Part shown: positions 22,662 to 31,573 of the stretch, piece by piece | Numbering within the stretch: position 1 is the stretch's first letter | How the letters are laid out: each line of letters starts with the position of its first letter | Virus record (IMG/VR): IMGVR_UViG_3300025889_000270 | Location: 1 to 40,944 of that record | Reading direction: 5' to 3' (one strand) | Origin: a virus | DNA length: 40,944 nt | Notes under the pieces: generated by a model | What the model was told of the DNA's origin: nothing | Seen by the model: the letters and a program-made list of their open reading frames with translations, nothing else | The model's database searches: none | Position numbers and translations under genes: made by a program

Positions 22662-24134
22662 TTATGGTCTAAACTGACTGTTTGTTATCAGCTCTTCAAA
22701 AGTAGGCAATGTACTCTGTCTATCACTAAGATCACCCGACATTAATATTGCTTTATCAGAAACATCATCAGAACCAAACTGATATCTAATTATTTGGTCT
22801 CTTAACATACGTTGTTGTCTAGGATCAGTTAAATCTATGTTGACTACATCTGTATGTCGAACAACCTCAGAACCACCTCTACCCTGCTCTGTACCTGTTT
22901 TAACTAAATATTCTATTTCTAGGAAGTCTTTAGTTTTACCACCTCGGATTCTTTGAATTTTTCTAGCGTTTGTAACTTCTTTACCCTTGTATTTAGTACC
23001 AATAAGTGTGTTCACCTGCGTACCCATAGGTTCCACGTCTAGACTAAGTATGTTTTGTAGTTCGTCTTGTGCTTGAGAAACGTATCTACCAGCCTGTCTT
23101 AATTTCTGAACCTCACCTTTAGTCATACCAGGTGTTTCATACGTACCCTCAATACCATCAGCAGAAGTACCTGTTAAACCAGCTGCTTTTTTCTTTTCAG
23201 CAAGAGATAAAGACCTAGCTATAGCTCTATTGTCATTTCTGTTTTCTTTTGCTACCAACGCCTTATATCCATCATTAGCAGTCTGACCTAACATAGCAAC
23301 GTACTGATCCTCAACAAATTGCGAAAGCTCTTTAGTTCTTTCAGGGTTGTAGAGCAAGTCTTGATCTTGAATACCAAGACCACCAGGCATAATGTAGTCG
23401 TCTGTTGCCATTGATAAAACAGCATCTCTACCACCTTTTGATAACGCATTTCTAATCTGCATACGCACGACACCTTCTTTACCCTTGTCCATGGGTTGAC
23501 CAGCGTTATACAGTGTGCTATTAAGATCGATAAGTGATTTGGCTGTTTCAAAGTCTTTAGTAGCGTACTTAGGTGCATCATCAAGTGTAGCACCTTCACC
23601 AAACATTAATCTACCAGATTCAGATATGCCTAAAGGTAATTGGTCTGTAGTTAGATTTGTCATGAACTCGACAGCTTCTGGTCTTGATCCCTCTGAAATA
23701 AAACCCTTATCGTAATCATTGATATAGTTGTACTTCATCTCTTTTAGCTTCTCAAAGTCTTGGTCAAGATTTTTGAAAGCCATAGTGATACGGTTCATGT
23801 TAGAAACAGCCTCAGCATAAAGAGGGCTAGATGCTCCTTCTCTCGATGCTATTTTAGCATTTTCAAAGAACTCATCTTTTAGACCAACAAGATACTTGTT
23901 TGTCGCGTCTCTCATACTAACCGGTACTTTATCAAGATCTACATTTGTAGGCATACTCTCGATAAACTGACCCATCGTAGCATCAGATGCCTGTTTTCTA
24001 GCAGCGTCTTGCTGGCTGGTGTCCATCATCTGAGCACCAGCTAAAACACCTTTAGCACCAGAATCACTGATATAACCCTGATAAACATTGCCTACATTAG
24101 GCATAGCTGTTGTATTATTTATCTGTTTAGCCAT
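22662..24134 (-). CDS. internal virion / cargo-type protein (490 aa)
   Basis: The start chosen is ATG at 24134 (MAKQINNTTAMPNVG), which overlaps the stop of the previous gene in ATGGCTAA. A longer frame from 24212 would run 85 bases into that gene. The 490 residues are polar and largely helical, with no membrane segment (DASQQDAARKQASDATMGQF, then a long helix around SRNMQ-like charged stretches and a beta-rich end). Position between a T7 gp14-like helical protein and the giant protein suggests an internal core or ejected protein. No family is recognised with confidence. Confidence 0.62.
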   Translation of the reverse strand: MAKQINNTTAMPNVGNVYQGYISDSGAKGVLAGAQMMDTSQQDAARKQASDATMGQFIESMPTNVDLDKVPVSMRDATNKYLVGLKDEFFENAKIASREGASSPLYAEAVSNMNRITMAFKNLDQDFEKLKEMKYNYINDYDKGFISEGSRPEAVEFMTNLTTDQLPLGISESGRLMFGEGATLDDAPKYATKDFETAKSLIDLNSTLYNAGQPMDKGKEGVVRMQIRNALSKGGRDAVLSMATDDYIMPGGLGIQDQDLLYNPERTKELSQFVEDQYVAMLGQTANDGYKALVAKENRNDNRAIARSLSLAEKKKAAGLTGTSADGIEGTYETPGMTKGEVQKLRQAGRYVSQAQDELQNILSLDVEPMGTQVNTLIGTKYKGKEVTNARKIQRIRGGKTKDFLEIEYLVKTGTEQGRGGSEVVRHTDVVNIDLTDPRQQRMLRDQIIRYQFGSDDVSDKAILMSGDLSDRQSTLPTFEELITNSQFRP

Positions 24135-24798
24135 TTGGTTGTGGTTGTTCTGGCACTCCGAAGAATGCGTTAACTCCAGGTCCTCTACCACCAGTTCTCT
24201 TGAGATATTCATGTGTCTGGCCTATACCGGCTGAAGTAAGTTGACCAATTCCTTGGAAAGCTTGAGCTGTAGCAGCTTCTCTCTCAGCTCTAGCTTGACC
24301 AAACATTTGAGATGCCATGTTTAATTCCCCTACAGCTTGATTTCTTTGCATGTTTCTAGAAAGAACTTCACCTTGACGCTCCATTGATTGGTTTTGCATA
24401 GCGCCTTGAGCGGTTAAAGCTTGGTTTCTGGCTTCTTGATTACCTATACGAGCGCCGGCTTGAACAGCGTTTTGTGACTGTTGGTTTGCCATAGCTTGCG
24501 CCAATGAAGCAATACCGCTGCCACCAGCTGCACCGGAAAGTTGGTTCATAGTGTTAGCCATACCTTGTTGCTGCTGTGAAGCAATAAAGTCTGCCTCCTG
24601 TTGGTTAACAGTTAAATCCTCATATGCGTTTTCCATATTGAGGTATGGGTTTGTGGTATCCAGGTTTTGGTAGTTAGTCATTGTACGCTCAAAATCAGCC
24701 TTAGACGTGTCGTATCTTTCACGTCTAGCCTTTCTTCCGTACAGTGTCTGGCCTACACTTAGTAACCCGGCTGCCGCTAAATATGCTGGAAATGCCAT
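24127..24798 (-). CDS. T7 gp14-like internal virion protein (223 aa)
   Basis: This 223-residue protein opens with a short hydrophobic segment (FPAYLAAAGLLSVGQTLYG, residues 3-21) and continues as a Gln/Ala/Met-rich helix (SGIASLAQAMANQQSQNAVQ, RNQALTAQGAMQNQSMERQG). This is the composition of small podovirus internal or ejected proteins such as T7 gp14 and P22 gp7-type proteins, which help build the channel for DNA entry. It overlaps the following gene by 8 bases. The assignment rests on composition and position. Confidence 0.6.
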   Translation of the reverse strand: MAFPAYLAAAGLLSVGQTLYGRKARRERYDTSKADFERTMTNYQNLDTTNPYLNMENAYEDLTVNQQEADFIASQQQQGMANTMNQLSGAAGGSGIASLAQAMANQQSQNAVQAGARIGNQEARNQALTAQGAMQNQSMERQGEVLSRNMQRNQAVGELNMASQMFGQARAEREAATAQAFQGIGQLTSAGIGQTHEYLKRTGGRGPGVNAFFGVPEQPQPNG

Positions 24799-24830
24799 AA
24801 CTTATATTCTTAAATTATTATTACATGTAG

Positions 24831-27800
24831 TTAACTACTGACAAATATCTCTGAGTTAACTGCAAATAGTTCTTTATTGTTTCCTGTTGTTTGTGTCATC
24901 TCAACTAACGCGTAGTATCCAACTATACCTGATGTGTTAATTTGGCTATTCTTAACAAAGAACACAAAATCACCATCCTCTATGCTAGTACCACCATCGT
25001 CGTAAACTATACCTTCAGTGTTGTTAACGCTAACAAGCCATTGACCACCACTTTGGCTTACGTCTGTACAATTACCTATTTTGTACACATTGCCATTTGA
25101 TTTTTGGTAAAAAACCAAATCATCGGCAGCCTCTTGTAAAGATACATTTATCTCGTTATTAAAGAAAAGTTCCATAGTTGGCGTTACTGCCCCAATAATG
25201 TCCACAGTATCTATACCTTGTACTGAGAATTCACTGGTATCTAGTGTACCTGTTTGAGTACTGTTGTTCCAAGAATCTACTCTACCCCTAATATAGTTGT
25301 AGTATATACCTTCTTTATTTTTCCATGTAACAACTTCACCGTCTTGCTGGTCTGTATCAACAGTCGCTGTCCAACCATCATCACCTTCGTATGATAATGT
25401 CTTAAAGTTCTTTATTCTAGAAGGCTCATCATTATGTATCAATATAACAGATGTGTTATACTGTGTACCATAGAAGTTAGATCGAGTAGTATTGGTATGA
25501 GAGTATAGATTACCGTTTTTGAATGTATAGTATATATTATTCAAAGAAGCCCCACACTCTGGCACAAAGCTCAATCTAGTTGACCAACCATCTACGTTTT
25601 CTTTAAACGCTAATGTCTCACCGTTTAACGTAACATTGTAAGATGATCCGTCTTCATCATACGAGCCGTGTATATGACCGTTATGTACATCTAGAGCGTC
25701 GGTAATGTAATCAGACATACCTTTACCAGATATTTCAGTGATACCGTCTCTAGACAGTCTTATAACAGCTCTACGAGCCTTATCTACAAAGTATGCTCTA
25801 AAACCAAAGCTAACAAAAGACTCTGGATTCTTAGATATACCATACTCACCAACATAAGGTGTTGTTTGTCCAAGCACCCTGTTAGTTGCCACAAGGTTTG
25901 GATTACCATCAGCGTTATACAAAGCGTCTTTGTTAGCTAGTACTCTAAATACCTTATCTTCACATAGTACGATGAGATCGGTATCTCTAGCATGTAGCTT
26001 CTGTATAGTCCCGTATATTGGGTTTAAATCTTTGGTAATAGACTCAGCTGTATTAAACTGGTTTAGGTTGTTTACACCTGAAGTAGAGTTGTATATGCCA
26101 CTGTATATCATACCATGGCCTCTTCTCTCTTGAGAGTAAACCTCTTCGATGGTACTAGAAGCTTTAACACCTTTACCCATTGTCTTGGCGTTAAAGTCGT
26201 CTCTAATTCTATTAGATTCAACACCGTTGCCAAAAGAGTACACATTGAAGTAATCTAACACTTGCTCTGTTTGCAACTGAGCGATTGGTATTGCTTCTGT
26301 AGCTTCGAAGAATATATCTAGATCAATAGCCTCGTTTGGTTCAACTTCAAAAACAGTAGGGTTAGGAGAACTAAGTGTAATAGTGTTCTCATCAAAGACT
26401 ATAGGTAATAACCTTTTTCTTTTAGATATCCTTACAGCGTCAGCTGTAAAGTCCCCATCAGTAAAAGGTGTAGTCATTTTTATGTTCCAGTAGTAACCTG
26501 TTTCATCGTCAGTGTCTCCAGAAGACAATGGTTGTCTGTCGTAACTACCTTTCGTAACAGTATCTACAATATATAGTGAGCTCCAAGAGTCATCAGTACT
26601 ATTTTGGAACTGAATCACATCACCACTGCTAATAGCCGCATCGAATGCATTACCGTTAGTGCCAAAGTCTATATTATTACTGTCGTATGGTGCAAAGTAG
26701 AAACCAAACAAGTCAGAACCAATTGTTGGCTGACCATGTGAGTCGATGCTTGGTTGAGCGTTAGCATGTTCTTCCCAAGCAAACATATCTAGAGTAGCAG
26801 GTGGCGTGTCGGTAGCATCTGGATCATCAGACAGTGTGTTCTGTATATAAGGAACTCTCTTTAAACCGTCTTGCTCATAATCACTAGGGTCATTTGTAAA
26901 GTTGTATATAACACTTTCTTCAAATAGAACATCTCTGTTGATCTTAACAAAGAATCTTCCCTGGTATTCTTTTCTAGCTTCTTTTTCTTTTTTGTACACC
27001 TCTACAGTAAACCTATCAGAGCTAGAAAGACTTTGTATAAAACCAACATCAGTTAGTTTTTCTTTTGTTGTTATCTCGTAGCAATCATGTGAATCACCAG
27101 TATAGCCACCTCTTTCTATCTCGTAAAACTGGCTAGCATTGGTACCTTTTCTAAATCTTATGTAAGAATCGTAATCAAAAGAATCAAAGAACTCTGGATT
27201 TTCAGCTGATGTTGGTCCTTCAAACTTGAACGTCTTTAAGTTGTTAGCGACTGGAGTATCAGAACCTTTAACCACCTCTGAGCCTGTGTTGTAGACTCTT
27301 TTTATAGAAACAGCATCTGGTACTTCATTCTGTATATCTAAGATCTTGTATCTAGAAGGCGATATAACAGGTTCGTCTGAGTTGTGTTTTTTCTTAAGTG
27401 TAAGAAAGTCTCCTTCCTGTACTTTATTACGCTCAGCACTTGGCATAGACAACCAAACAGTACCGTCTGAATCATCAGCATAGTACCTATCAAGCACGAT
27501 GTTGTAGTATTCGTTAGATATGTCCTTAACGTAGTATTTAAAATGTGTCGCCCAAGAAGGAGCGTCTTGACCAGACTCAGCTTTGATTCTATTAACCTTG
27601 CTTGATTTGTCTATGTCTACCTTTACAGTAGAGTAATCATTCGTGAATACAGGTGTTTCTCTACCATTAGTATCTAAGTAGACAATACCTACCTGGTAGT
27701 TTCTCAAAGATTTTACACTCGACTCAGGTGTTTTAACACTTGTTATAGAGCTTGACTGTAACCTAACCGTAATATCAGCTTCATCAGTAATGTTGTAACC

Positions 27801-29111
27801 CTGAACGTAGTTACCGTAAACAAGTCTATTACCTATAACCTCTTGAGATTTAGCTTTTAATGGAACGTTGTCGTAAGCCCTCAGTAACTGGTTAGATTCC
27901 ACTAGGTTGCTAATCAGTTCTGACGTTATGGAGTAACTTGTTCTTGTAGTAGGTATAGATTCTACCTTGTACACATTGGGTGATGAAGAGTCTTTATATA
28001 AAATCTCTACGTACTCTACGTCGGATGGTGGTGTTTCAAACCCGCTTATGGTCAATTGCCTTAGGTTGTTTACCATGCCGGTATTATACGCGTTCATAGA
28101 TATATACCTAAAATCACCGGGTACAAAAACAGCGTTAGTCCAAGGTGAAAAACCAGAGACTTCGCCATCAATGTATCTCCATCTGTAAGCAAACCTAGGG
28201 AAAGACAACTCAAACATTGGTCTTTCTTCTTCAAGGATACACTTCCATGTATACTCTATAGATTTTATATCAGACGATATAGACTGGATAGTACCAGTAA
28301 CGAATCTCAATAAAGCACCGGTTATAGAAACAACTTCTATTCTAACCTGGTACTCATCCTCGTAATTATTATCGTTTATCTCGCTAGCTGTCAGTACGAT
28401 GATATCACCAGCTTGCCAGTTGGGAGAATCACTTACGGTAAAAGAAATAGAGCTACCTACTTCTCTAGGTACTTTATTACCGTTATAAAGCTCTGTAAAG
28501 TCTTGTTGAGCGGTTACATAGTTCAAGCCAGAGCCAACACCAGATCTAGTAGTTGAAGAAGCCACATAGTGTGGCCTTTCGTTTGGTTTTTTCTTTATAA
28601 CAGTAATATCTGAAGCTATAAAGTCTCTACCATATACAGTCGTGTGGTCTTGACCAGTTTGGTTTGTACCGGACTTAAATCTTGATATTAGTATTTTTCT
28701 AGGCTCATTAAGATCATCTGTCCACATGAGCATACCATCGAACACGTTTATGCCAGTGATTAAGTTGCCGATGCTAAAGTTTAATACACTGTTGTAATCC
28801 ACTATAACAAAAGATACAACCTCGTTTGACTCATTGTACTCTAAAACAAAGTCACCTTCGTCTGCGGTTACAAACCAATATATCTTATTATTCTGTGTGT
28901 CTTTTACATTACCAATACAGGTAGCGTTTGTAAAGTTAAATGAAGACTTGGCTGTGTTACCAAGAACACTTTCTATAGCGCCAACATCAGACCCCTCTGA
29001 ATCGCTTATTTTTACGTTTAAGGCATCTCTGTATTCACCATTTGGTACTAAGCGCTCATCGAGATCCTTGTTCATCTTACCCGATGTAAATACTCTCTTC
29101 AACTCTGGCAT
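24831..29111 (-). CDS. giant tail hub/nozzle protein (stabilization-protein type, 1426 aa)
   Basis: This 1426-residue, beta-rich protein has N-terminal residues ELKRVFTSGKMNKDLDERLV and GEYRDALNVKISDSEGSDVG, which I recall from large tail-tube/stabilization proteins of crAss-like and marine podoviruses, functionally comparable to T7 gp12/P22 gp10. The first third has propeller-like repeats (IYWFVTADEGDFVLEYN, MLMWTDDLNEPRKILISRF). A later block (GTIQKLHARDTDLIVLCEDK, then YGISKNPESFVSFGFRAYFV) resembles the conserved C-terminal part of such proteins. It probably forms the distal tail below the ring proteins encoded just upstream, 3 bases away. Confidence 0.72.
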   Translation of the reverse strand: MPELKRVFTSGKMNKDLDERLVPNGEYRDALNVKISDSEGSDVGAIESVLGNTAKSSFNFTNATCIGNVKDTQNNKIYWFVTADEGDFVLEYNESNEVVSFVIVDYNSVLNFSIGNLITGINVFDGMLMWTDDLNEPRKILISRFKSGTNQTGQDHTTVYGRDFIASDITVIKKKPNERPHYVASSTTRSGVGSGLNYVTAQQDFTELYNGNKVPREVGSSISFTVSDSPNWQAGDIIVLTASEINDNNYEDEYQVRIEVVSITGALLRFVTGTIQSISSDIKSIEYTWKCILEEERPMFELSFPRFAYRWRYIDGEVSGFSPWTNAVFVPGDFRYISMNAYNTGMVNNLRQLTISGFETPPSDVEYVEILYKDSSSPNVYKVESIPTTRTSYSITSELISNLVESNQLLRAYDNVPLKAKSQEVIGNRLVYGNYVQGYNITDEADITVRLQSSSITSVKTPESSVKSLRNYQVGIVYLDTNGRETPVFTNDYSTVKVDIDKSSKVNRIKAESGQDAPSWATHFKYYVKDISNEYYNIVLDRYYADDSDGTVWLSMPSAERNKVQEGDFLTLKKKHNSDEPVISPSRYKILDIQNEVPDAVSIKRVYNTGSEVVKGSDTPVANNLKTFKFEGPTSAENPEFFDSFDYDSYIRFRKGTNASQFYEIERGGYTGDSHDCYEITTKEKLTDVGFIQSLSSSDRFTVEVYKKEKEARKEYQGRFFVKINRDVLFEESVIYNFTNDPSDYEQDGLKRVPYIQNTLSDDPDATDTPPATLDMFAWEEHANAQPSIDSHGQPTIGSDLFGFYFAPYDSNNIDFGTNGNAFDAAISSGDVIQFQNSTDDSWSSLYIVDTVTKGSYDRQPLSSGDTDDETGYYWNIKMTTPFTDGDFTADAVRISKRKRLLPIVFDENTITLSSPNPTVFEVEPNEAIDLDIFFEATEAIPIAQLQTEQVLDYFNVYSFGNGVESNRIRDDFNAKTMGKGVKASSTIEEVYSQERRGHGMIYSGIYNSTSGVNNLNQFNTAESITKDLNPIYGTIQKLHARDTDLIVLCEDKVFRVLANKDALYNADGNPNLVATNRVLGQTTPYVGEYGISKNPESFVSFGFRAYFVDKARRAVIRLSRDGITEISGKGMSDYITDALDVHNGHIHGSYDEDGSSYNVTLNGETLAFKENVDGWSTRLSFVPECGASLNNIYYTFKNGNLYSHTNTTRSNFYGTQYNTSVILIHNDEPSRIKNFKTLSYEGDDGWTATVDTDQQDGEVVTWKNKEGIYYNYIRGRVDSWNNSTQTGTLDTSEFSVQGIDTVDIIGAVTPTMELFFNNEINVSLQEAADDLVFYQKSNGNVYKIGNCTDVSQSGGQWLVSVNNTEGIVYDDGGTSIEDGDFVFFVKNSQINTSGIVGYYALVEMTQTTGNNKELFAVNSEIFVSS

Positions 29112-29114
29112 GCC

Positions 29115-29981
29115 TTAGTGTTTTATCTGCTTAGACTTACCTCTTAATGTTTGAGTTAACTCTTCTAGCTTGATGTTTGATAATCTAAGTTTAGCGTTTC
29201 TTGTAGCCGCAAACTTTTCTTTCTTAAATCTACCAATAATATACTCAGGTGTATTAGCTCTAGTAGATAAAATAGCATGAGCGATGTGCTTGTAAACTGC
29301 TTCTTCAACAAACTTATGTACTTTCATCTCAGAGTCTGTAGCAACTGAATCGCTTATGTATTTTATAGTGATTGTTTGACCAACCATCTCAGAACCAAAA
29401 TGAACTTTACTTTTTATATCATCAATGTAAAAAGTACCGTTGATCTGAGCGTATTGTGGATCAATACCAAATCTGCTGCCGTATGTTGCATCAAATTCAG
29501 GTGCGTCATCTGTCGCCGTGTTGTCTGTAGTACCAGCTTTGTATTTAGTCCATGTATCTGAATCTGAAGCCAACACTAAATTACCACTACCATCAAACGT
29601 GTAGTCATAATTAGCCGCTTGTACAATAGCTGATGGATTAGATGTTTTATGTGCTGGGTAAAGTATTCTCTCTATACCAGAATCATCTAACCAAGTAAAC
29701 TTAACATAGTTTACATAGTCGTGCGGGAGCGCCATCGTAAGTGACGGCGGTATTTCGATTTCATAAGACTTGTACGATCTGAGCGTGTCATAACTAAGTT
29801 CCTGCAAAGCCCTATGTGCGTGAAATGCCACATCAGTTCTCTTTATTTTAGATATTATCTTATCTTCACCGACATAAGCAATTATAAAGTTATTGATGAG
29901 ATCGTCTACGCTTATAAACTGATACCCACCAAAGTCGGATCCGGTGTAATAATCTTCTTGTGTTCCTGTAAACAATCCCAT
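29115..29981 (-). CDS. ring/adaptor-type head-tail connector protein (288 aa)
   Basis: This 288-residue protein has an N-terminal helical bundle (SVDDLINNFIIAYVGEDKII, RTDVAFHAHRALQELSYDTL) followed by beta strands (SYEIEIPPSLTMALPHDYVN), the architecture of head-completion and T7 gp11-type adaptor proteins. The 'xxxxLPxDYVxYVK' part is a pattern seen in such connector proteins. It is 3 bases from the next gene and 3 bases from the previous one. The role is inferred from architecture and order. Confidence 0.65.
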   Translation of the reverse strand: MGLFTGTQEDYYTGSDFGGYQFISVDDLINNFIIAYVGEDKIISKIKRTDVAFHAHRALQELSYDTLRSYKSYEIEIPPSLTMALPHDYVNYVKFTWLDDSGIERILYPAHKTSNPSAIVQAANYDYTFDGSGNLVLASDSDTWTKYKAGTTDNTATDDAPEFDATYGSRFGIDPQYAQINGTFYIDDIKSKVHFGSEMVGQTITIKYISDSVATDSEMKVHKFVEEAVYKHIAHAILSTRANTPEYIIGRFKKEKFAATRNAKLRLSNIKLEELTQTLRGKSKQIKH

Positions 29982-29984
29982 TTA

Positions 29985-30677
29985 TTATTGCTTTTCTTCT
30001 TGTGTATCTCTAACTTCTTCTTGTGTAGCTAACTGGTAAATACTGAGGTCTCTAATCTCAACACCACAGAGAGCGAGTATATTAATCACCACGTCAGTTT
30101 CTTCTGATGGGTGTAGTTCAAAATCAACAGAACCAGTAGCTTTATACTGCGCGTTACCTAAAACAGTATTGTAGTTCCATATAACTTTGGCTGGTTTCTT
30201 AATGTAGTTGATTGTAACAGTTTTACTATTGTCAAACTCATTGCTACCGTAAACCTTGAAACCACTAGTATCTTTAGTGTATATAGGTCTTGAATCTGAT
30301 GGCTTAGCAATTGGTGACTGAGCTATATACAAGTATTCGTTCTTATTTACTCTCTCAACTTCTTTGTTAGAGTATATCAAAGTACCAACTCTGTATAGAT
30401 CGCTAGGAACTTGAAAATAACCAGCACTATAGGATAGTGTACCTGTTTTTTCAAACTCGCTTATTTTTTCGTTTAGATTATCAAGCATGTCAGAGTACTC
30501 AGTATCGTTACCGTGTAGTCTTCCAAACTGATTTATATCATAAAAGTACTGCTCGAAAATATCAAGCTGTACTTGGTTGGCAAAAAGGTTGAACTCTTCT
30601 GGTGTCACATAACCTCTTTGTTCTTTATTGAGTATCGCCAGTACCCTTTGGTATACAGTATCTACGCTTATTGCCAT
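29985..30677 (-). CDS. ring/adaptor-type virion protein (230 aa)
   Basis: This 230-residue protein opens with MAISVDTVYQRVLAILNKEQ and RGYVTPEEFNLFANQVQLDI, then has FQVPSDLYRVGTLIYSN and a beta-rich middle. The same N-terminal layout occurs in ring or connector proteins of crAss-like and marine phages. The C-terminus is Gln/Glu-rich (TQEEVRDTQEEKQ). It follows a strong inverted repeat at 30691-30728 that lies in its 5' leader. Confidence 0.62.
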   Translation of the reverse strand: MAISVDTVYQRVLAILNKEQRGYVTPEEFNLFANQVQLDIFEQYFYDINQFGRLHGNDTEYSDMLDNLNEKISEFEKTGTLSYSAGYFQVPSDLYRVGTLIYSNKEVERVNKNEYLYIAQSPIAKPSDSRPIYTKDTSGFKVYGSNEFDNSKTVTINYIKKPAKVIWNYNTVLGNAQYKATGSVDFELHPSEETDVVINILALCGVEIRDLSIYQLATQEEVRDTQEEKQ

Positions 30678-30690
30678 TGTTTATCTTTTT

Positions 30691-30728
30691 GTTGAAGGGG
30701 TGACCTATTATATAAATCACCCCTCAAC
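30691..30728 (-). repeat. 12-bp hairpin in leader between virion genes
   Basis: GTTGAAGGGGTGA (30691-30703) and TCACCCCTCAAC (30717-30728) are complementary except for one extra base, with a 13-base AT-rich loop. On the - strand transcript the stem is followed by AAAAAG, not by T's, so it is not an ordinary terminator. It sits just after the stop at 30732 and 14 bases before the ATG at 30677. RNA processing or stability control between two virion genes is possible. Confidence 0.65.
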
Positions 30729-30731
30729 CAT

Positions 30732-31496
30732 TTATTTCAACCTTTTTTCGATGTTTTGGTAAATTTCAATACCATCATCGGTTTTAAAGAAGGCTGCTAG
30801 TGCCGAATATGGGTTTTCATCAAACGGTACAGTCATAACTTTTCTACCGTTACTTGCCCAATTAAACGTACGTTGATCATCACCTAGTTTTAGTATTCCA
30901 GCTTCTACAGCTCTGATACCAAAGTTTCTGATCTGAACGTTTTCATCATTAGCTAATTCTATCAACAAACTAGGGTTTCTCTTAGCAAACACCATGATGT
31001 CGCGTTTAAGTTCCTTAGATGTCATCTCATTGACCTTAGAACCGTATTCTACTCTCAGTATCGCTTCAGCCATGTCTAAATCCATACCCGCTGCTAGGTT
31101 AAGAGCATTCAGCTCGTTCTCAATGTAGTCTAGCTCATCAACAGCTTCTTTGACAGCATCAAACTCTGAATATAGCGTACCTCTCAACGGGTGATACAAC
31201 GATAGCAATTTCTGCAAAGCTTGATTTTGTCTTGGTACAAACAAAGTACCATCTCTAAAAATAATATGAGCCAAGGTAACTGGTCCTTCTTGTTCATCAG
31301 CGAACGGAGAAGGCATGTTTGTAGCATACCTTAGTTCTCTTTGATAACCTTTTTCTTCATCAAACCAAAGTAAAGGTCTCTTTTCAGTGTGACGTGATGG
31401 TAATGTCATCACAATCGGTTGCTTATTACCAGCTAGGTAATAAACACGGTCTTTCATCTCCCAGCTAATTGCTGGTTGTTTTGTTTTAGTTGCCAT
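30732..31496 (-). CDS. virion-associated protein, unknown (254 aa)
   Basis: This 254-residue, largely alpha-helical protein has an N-terminal beta part (DRVYYLAGNKQPIVMTLPSR, ITLAHIIFRDGTLFVP-like strands) and a helical C-terminus with LSLYHPLRGTLYSEFDAVKE and AKRNPSLLIELANDENVQIR. I do not recognise the family. Its place directly after the capsid gene, beyond that gene's terminator, and before the ring-type proteins suggests a minor head or neck protein. Confidence 0.55.
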   Translation of the reverse strand: MATKTKQPAISWEMKDRVYYLAGNKQPIVMTLPSRHTEKRPLLWFDEEKGYQRELRYATNMPSPFADEQEGPVTLAHIIFRDGTLFVPRQNQALQKLLSLYHPLRGTLYSEFDAVKEAVDELDYIENELNALNLAAGMDLDMAEAILRVEYGSKVNEMTSKELKRDIMVFAKRNPSLLIELANDENVQIRNFGIRAVEAGILKLGDDQRTFNWASNGRKVMTVPFDENPYSALAAFFKTDDGIEIYQNIEKRLK

Positions 31497-31509
31497 AATA
31501 TGATATTAT

Positions 31510-31559
31510 AAAAAAAGAGTAAGAATTACCCCCGTCCGAAGACGAGGGCAAAATCTTAC
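31510..31559 (-). terminator. strong intrinsic terminator after the major capsid gene
   Basis: On the - strand, CCCTCGTC-TTCG-GACGGGGG makes an 8-bp stem capped by a UUCG tetraloop closed by C-G. It is flanked by GTAAGA/TCTTAC that can extend it, then a T-run (31510-31516). One pair is G-U in the - strand RNA but a C-A mismatch on the + strand, so the element is built for leftward transcription. It lies 14 bases beyond the capsid stop and 14 bases before the next start, so it probably sets a high capsid-to-downstream ratio. Confidence 0.85.
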
Positions 31560-31573
31560 AGTTATTACACTTC

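Noticed and set aside
24135-24212. Upstream start extending the 490-residue virion protein by 26 residues
   Set aside because: It would run deep into the preceding gene; the ATG at 24134 gives the compact ATGGCTAA coupling seen elsewhere.
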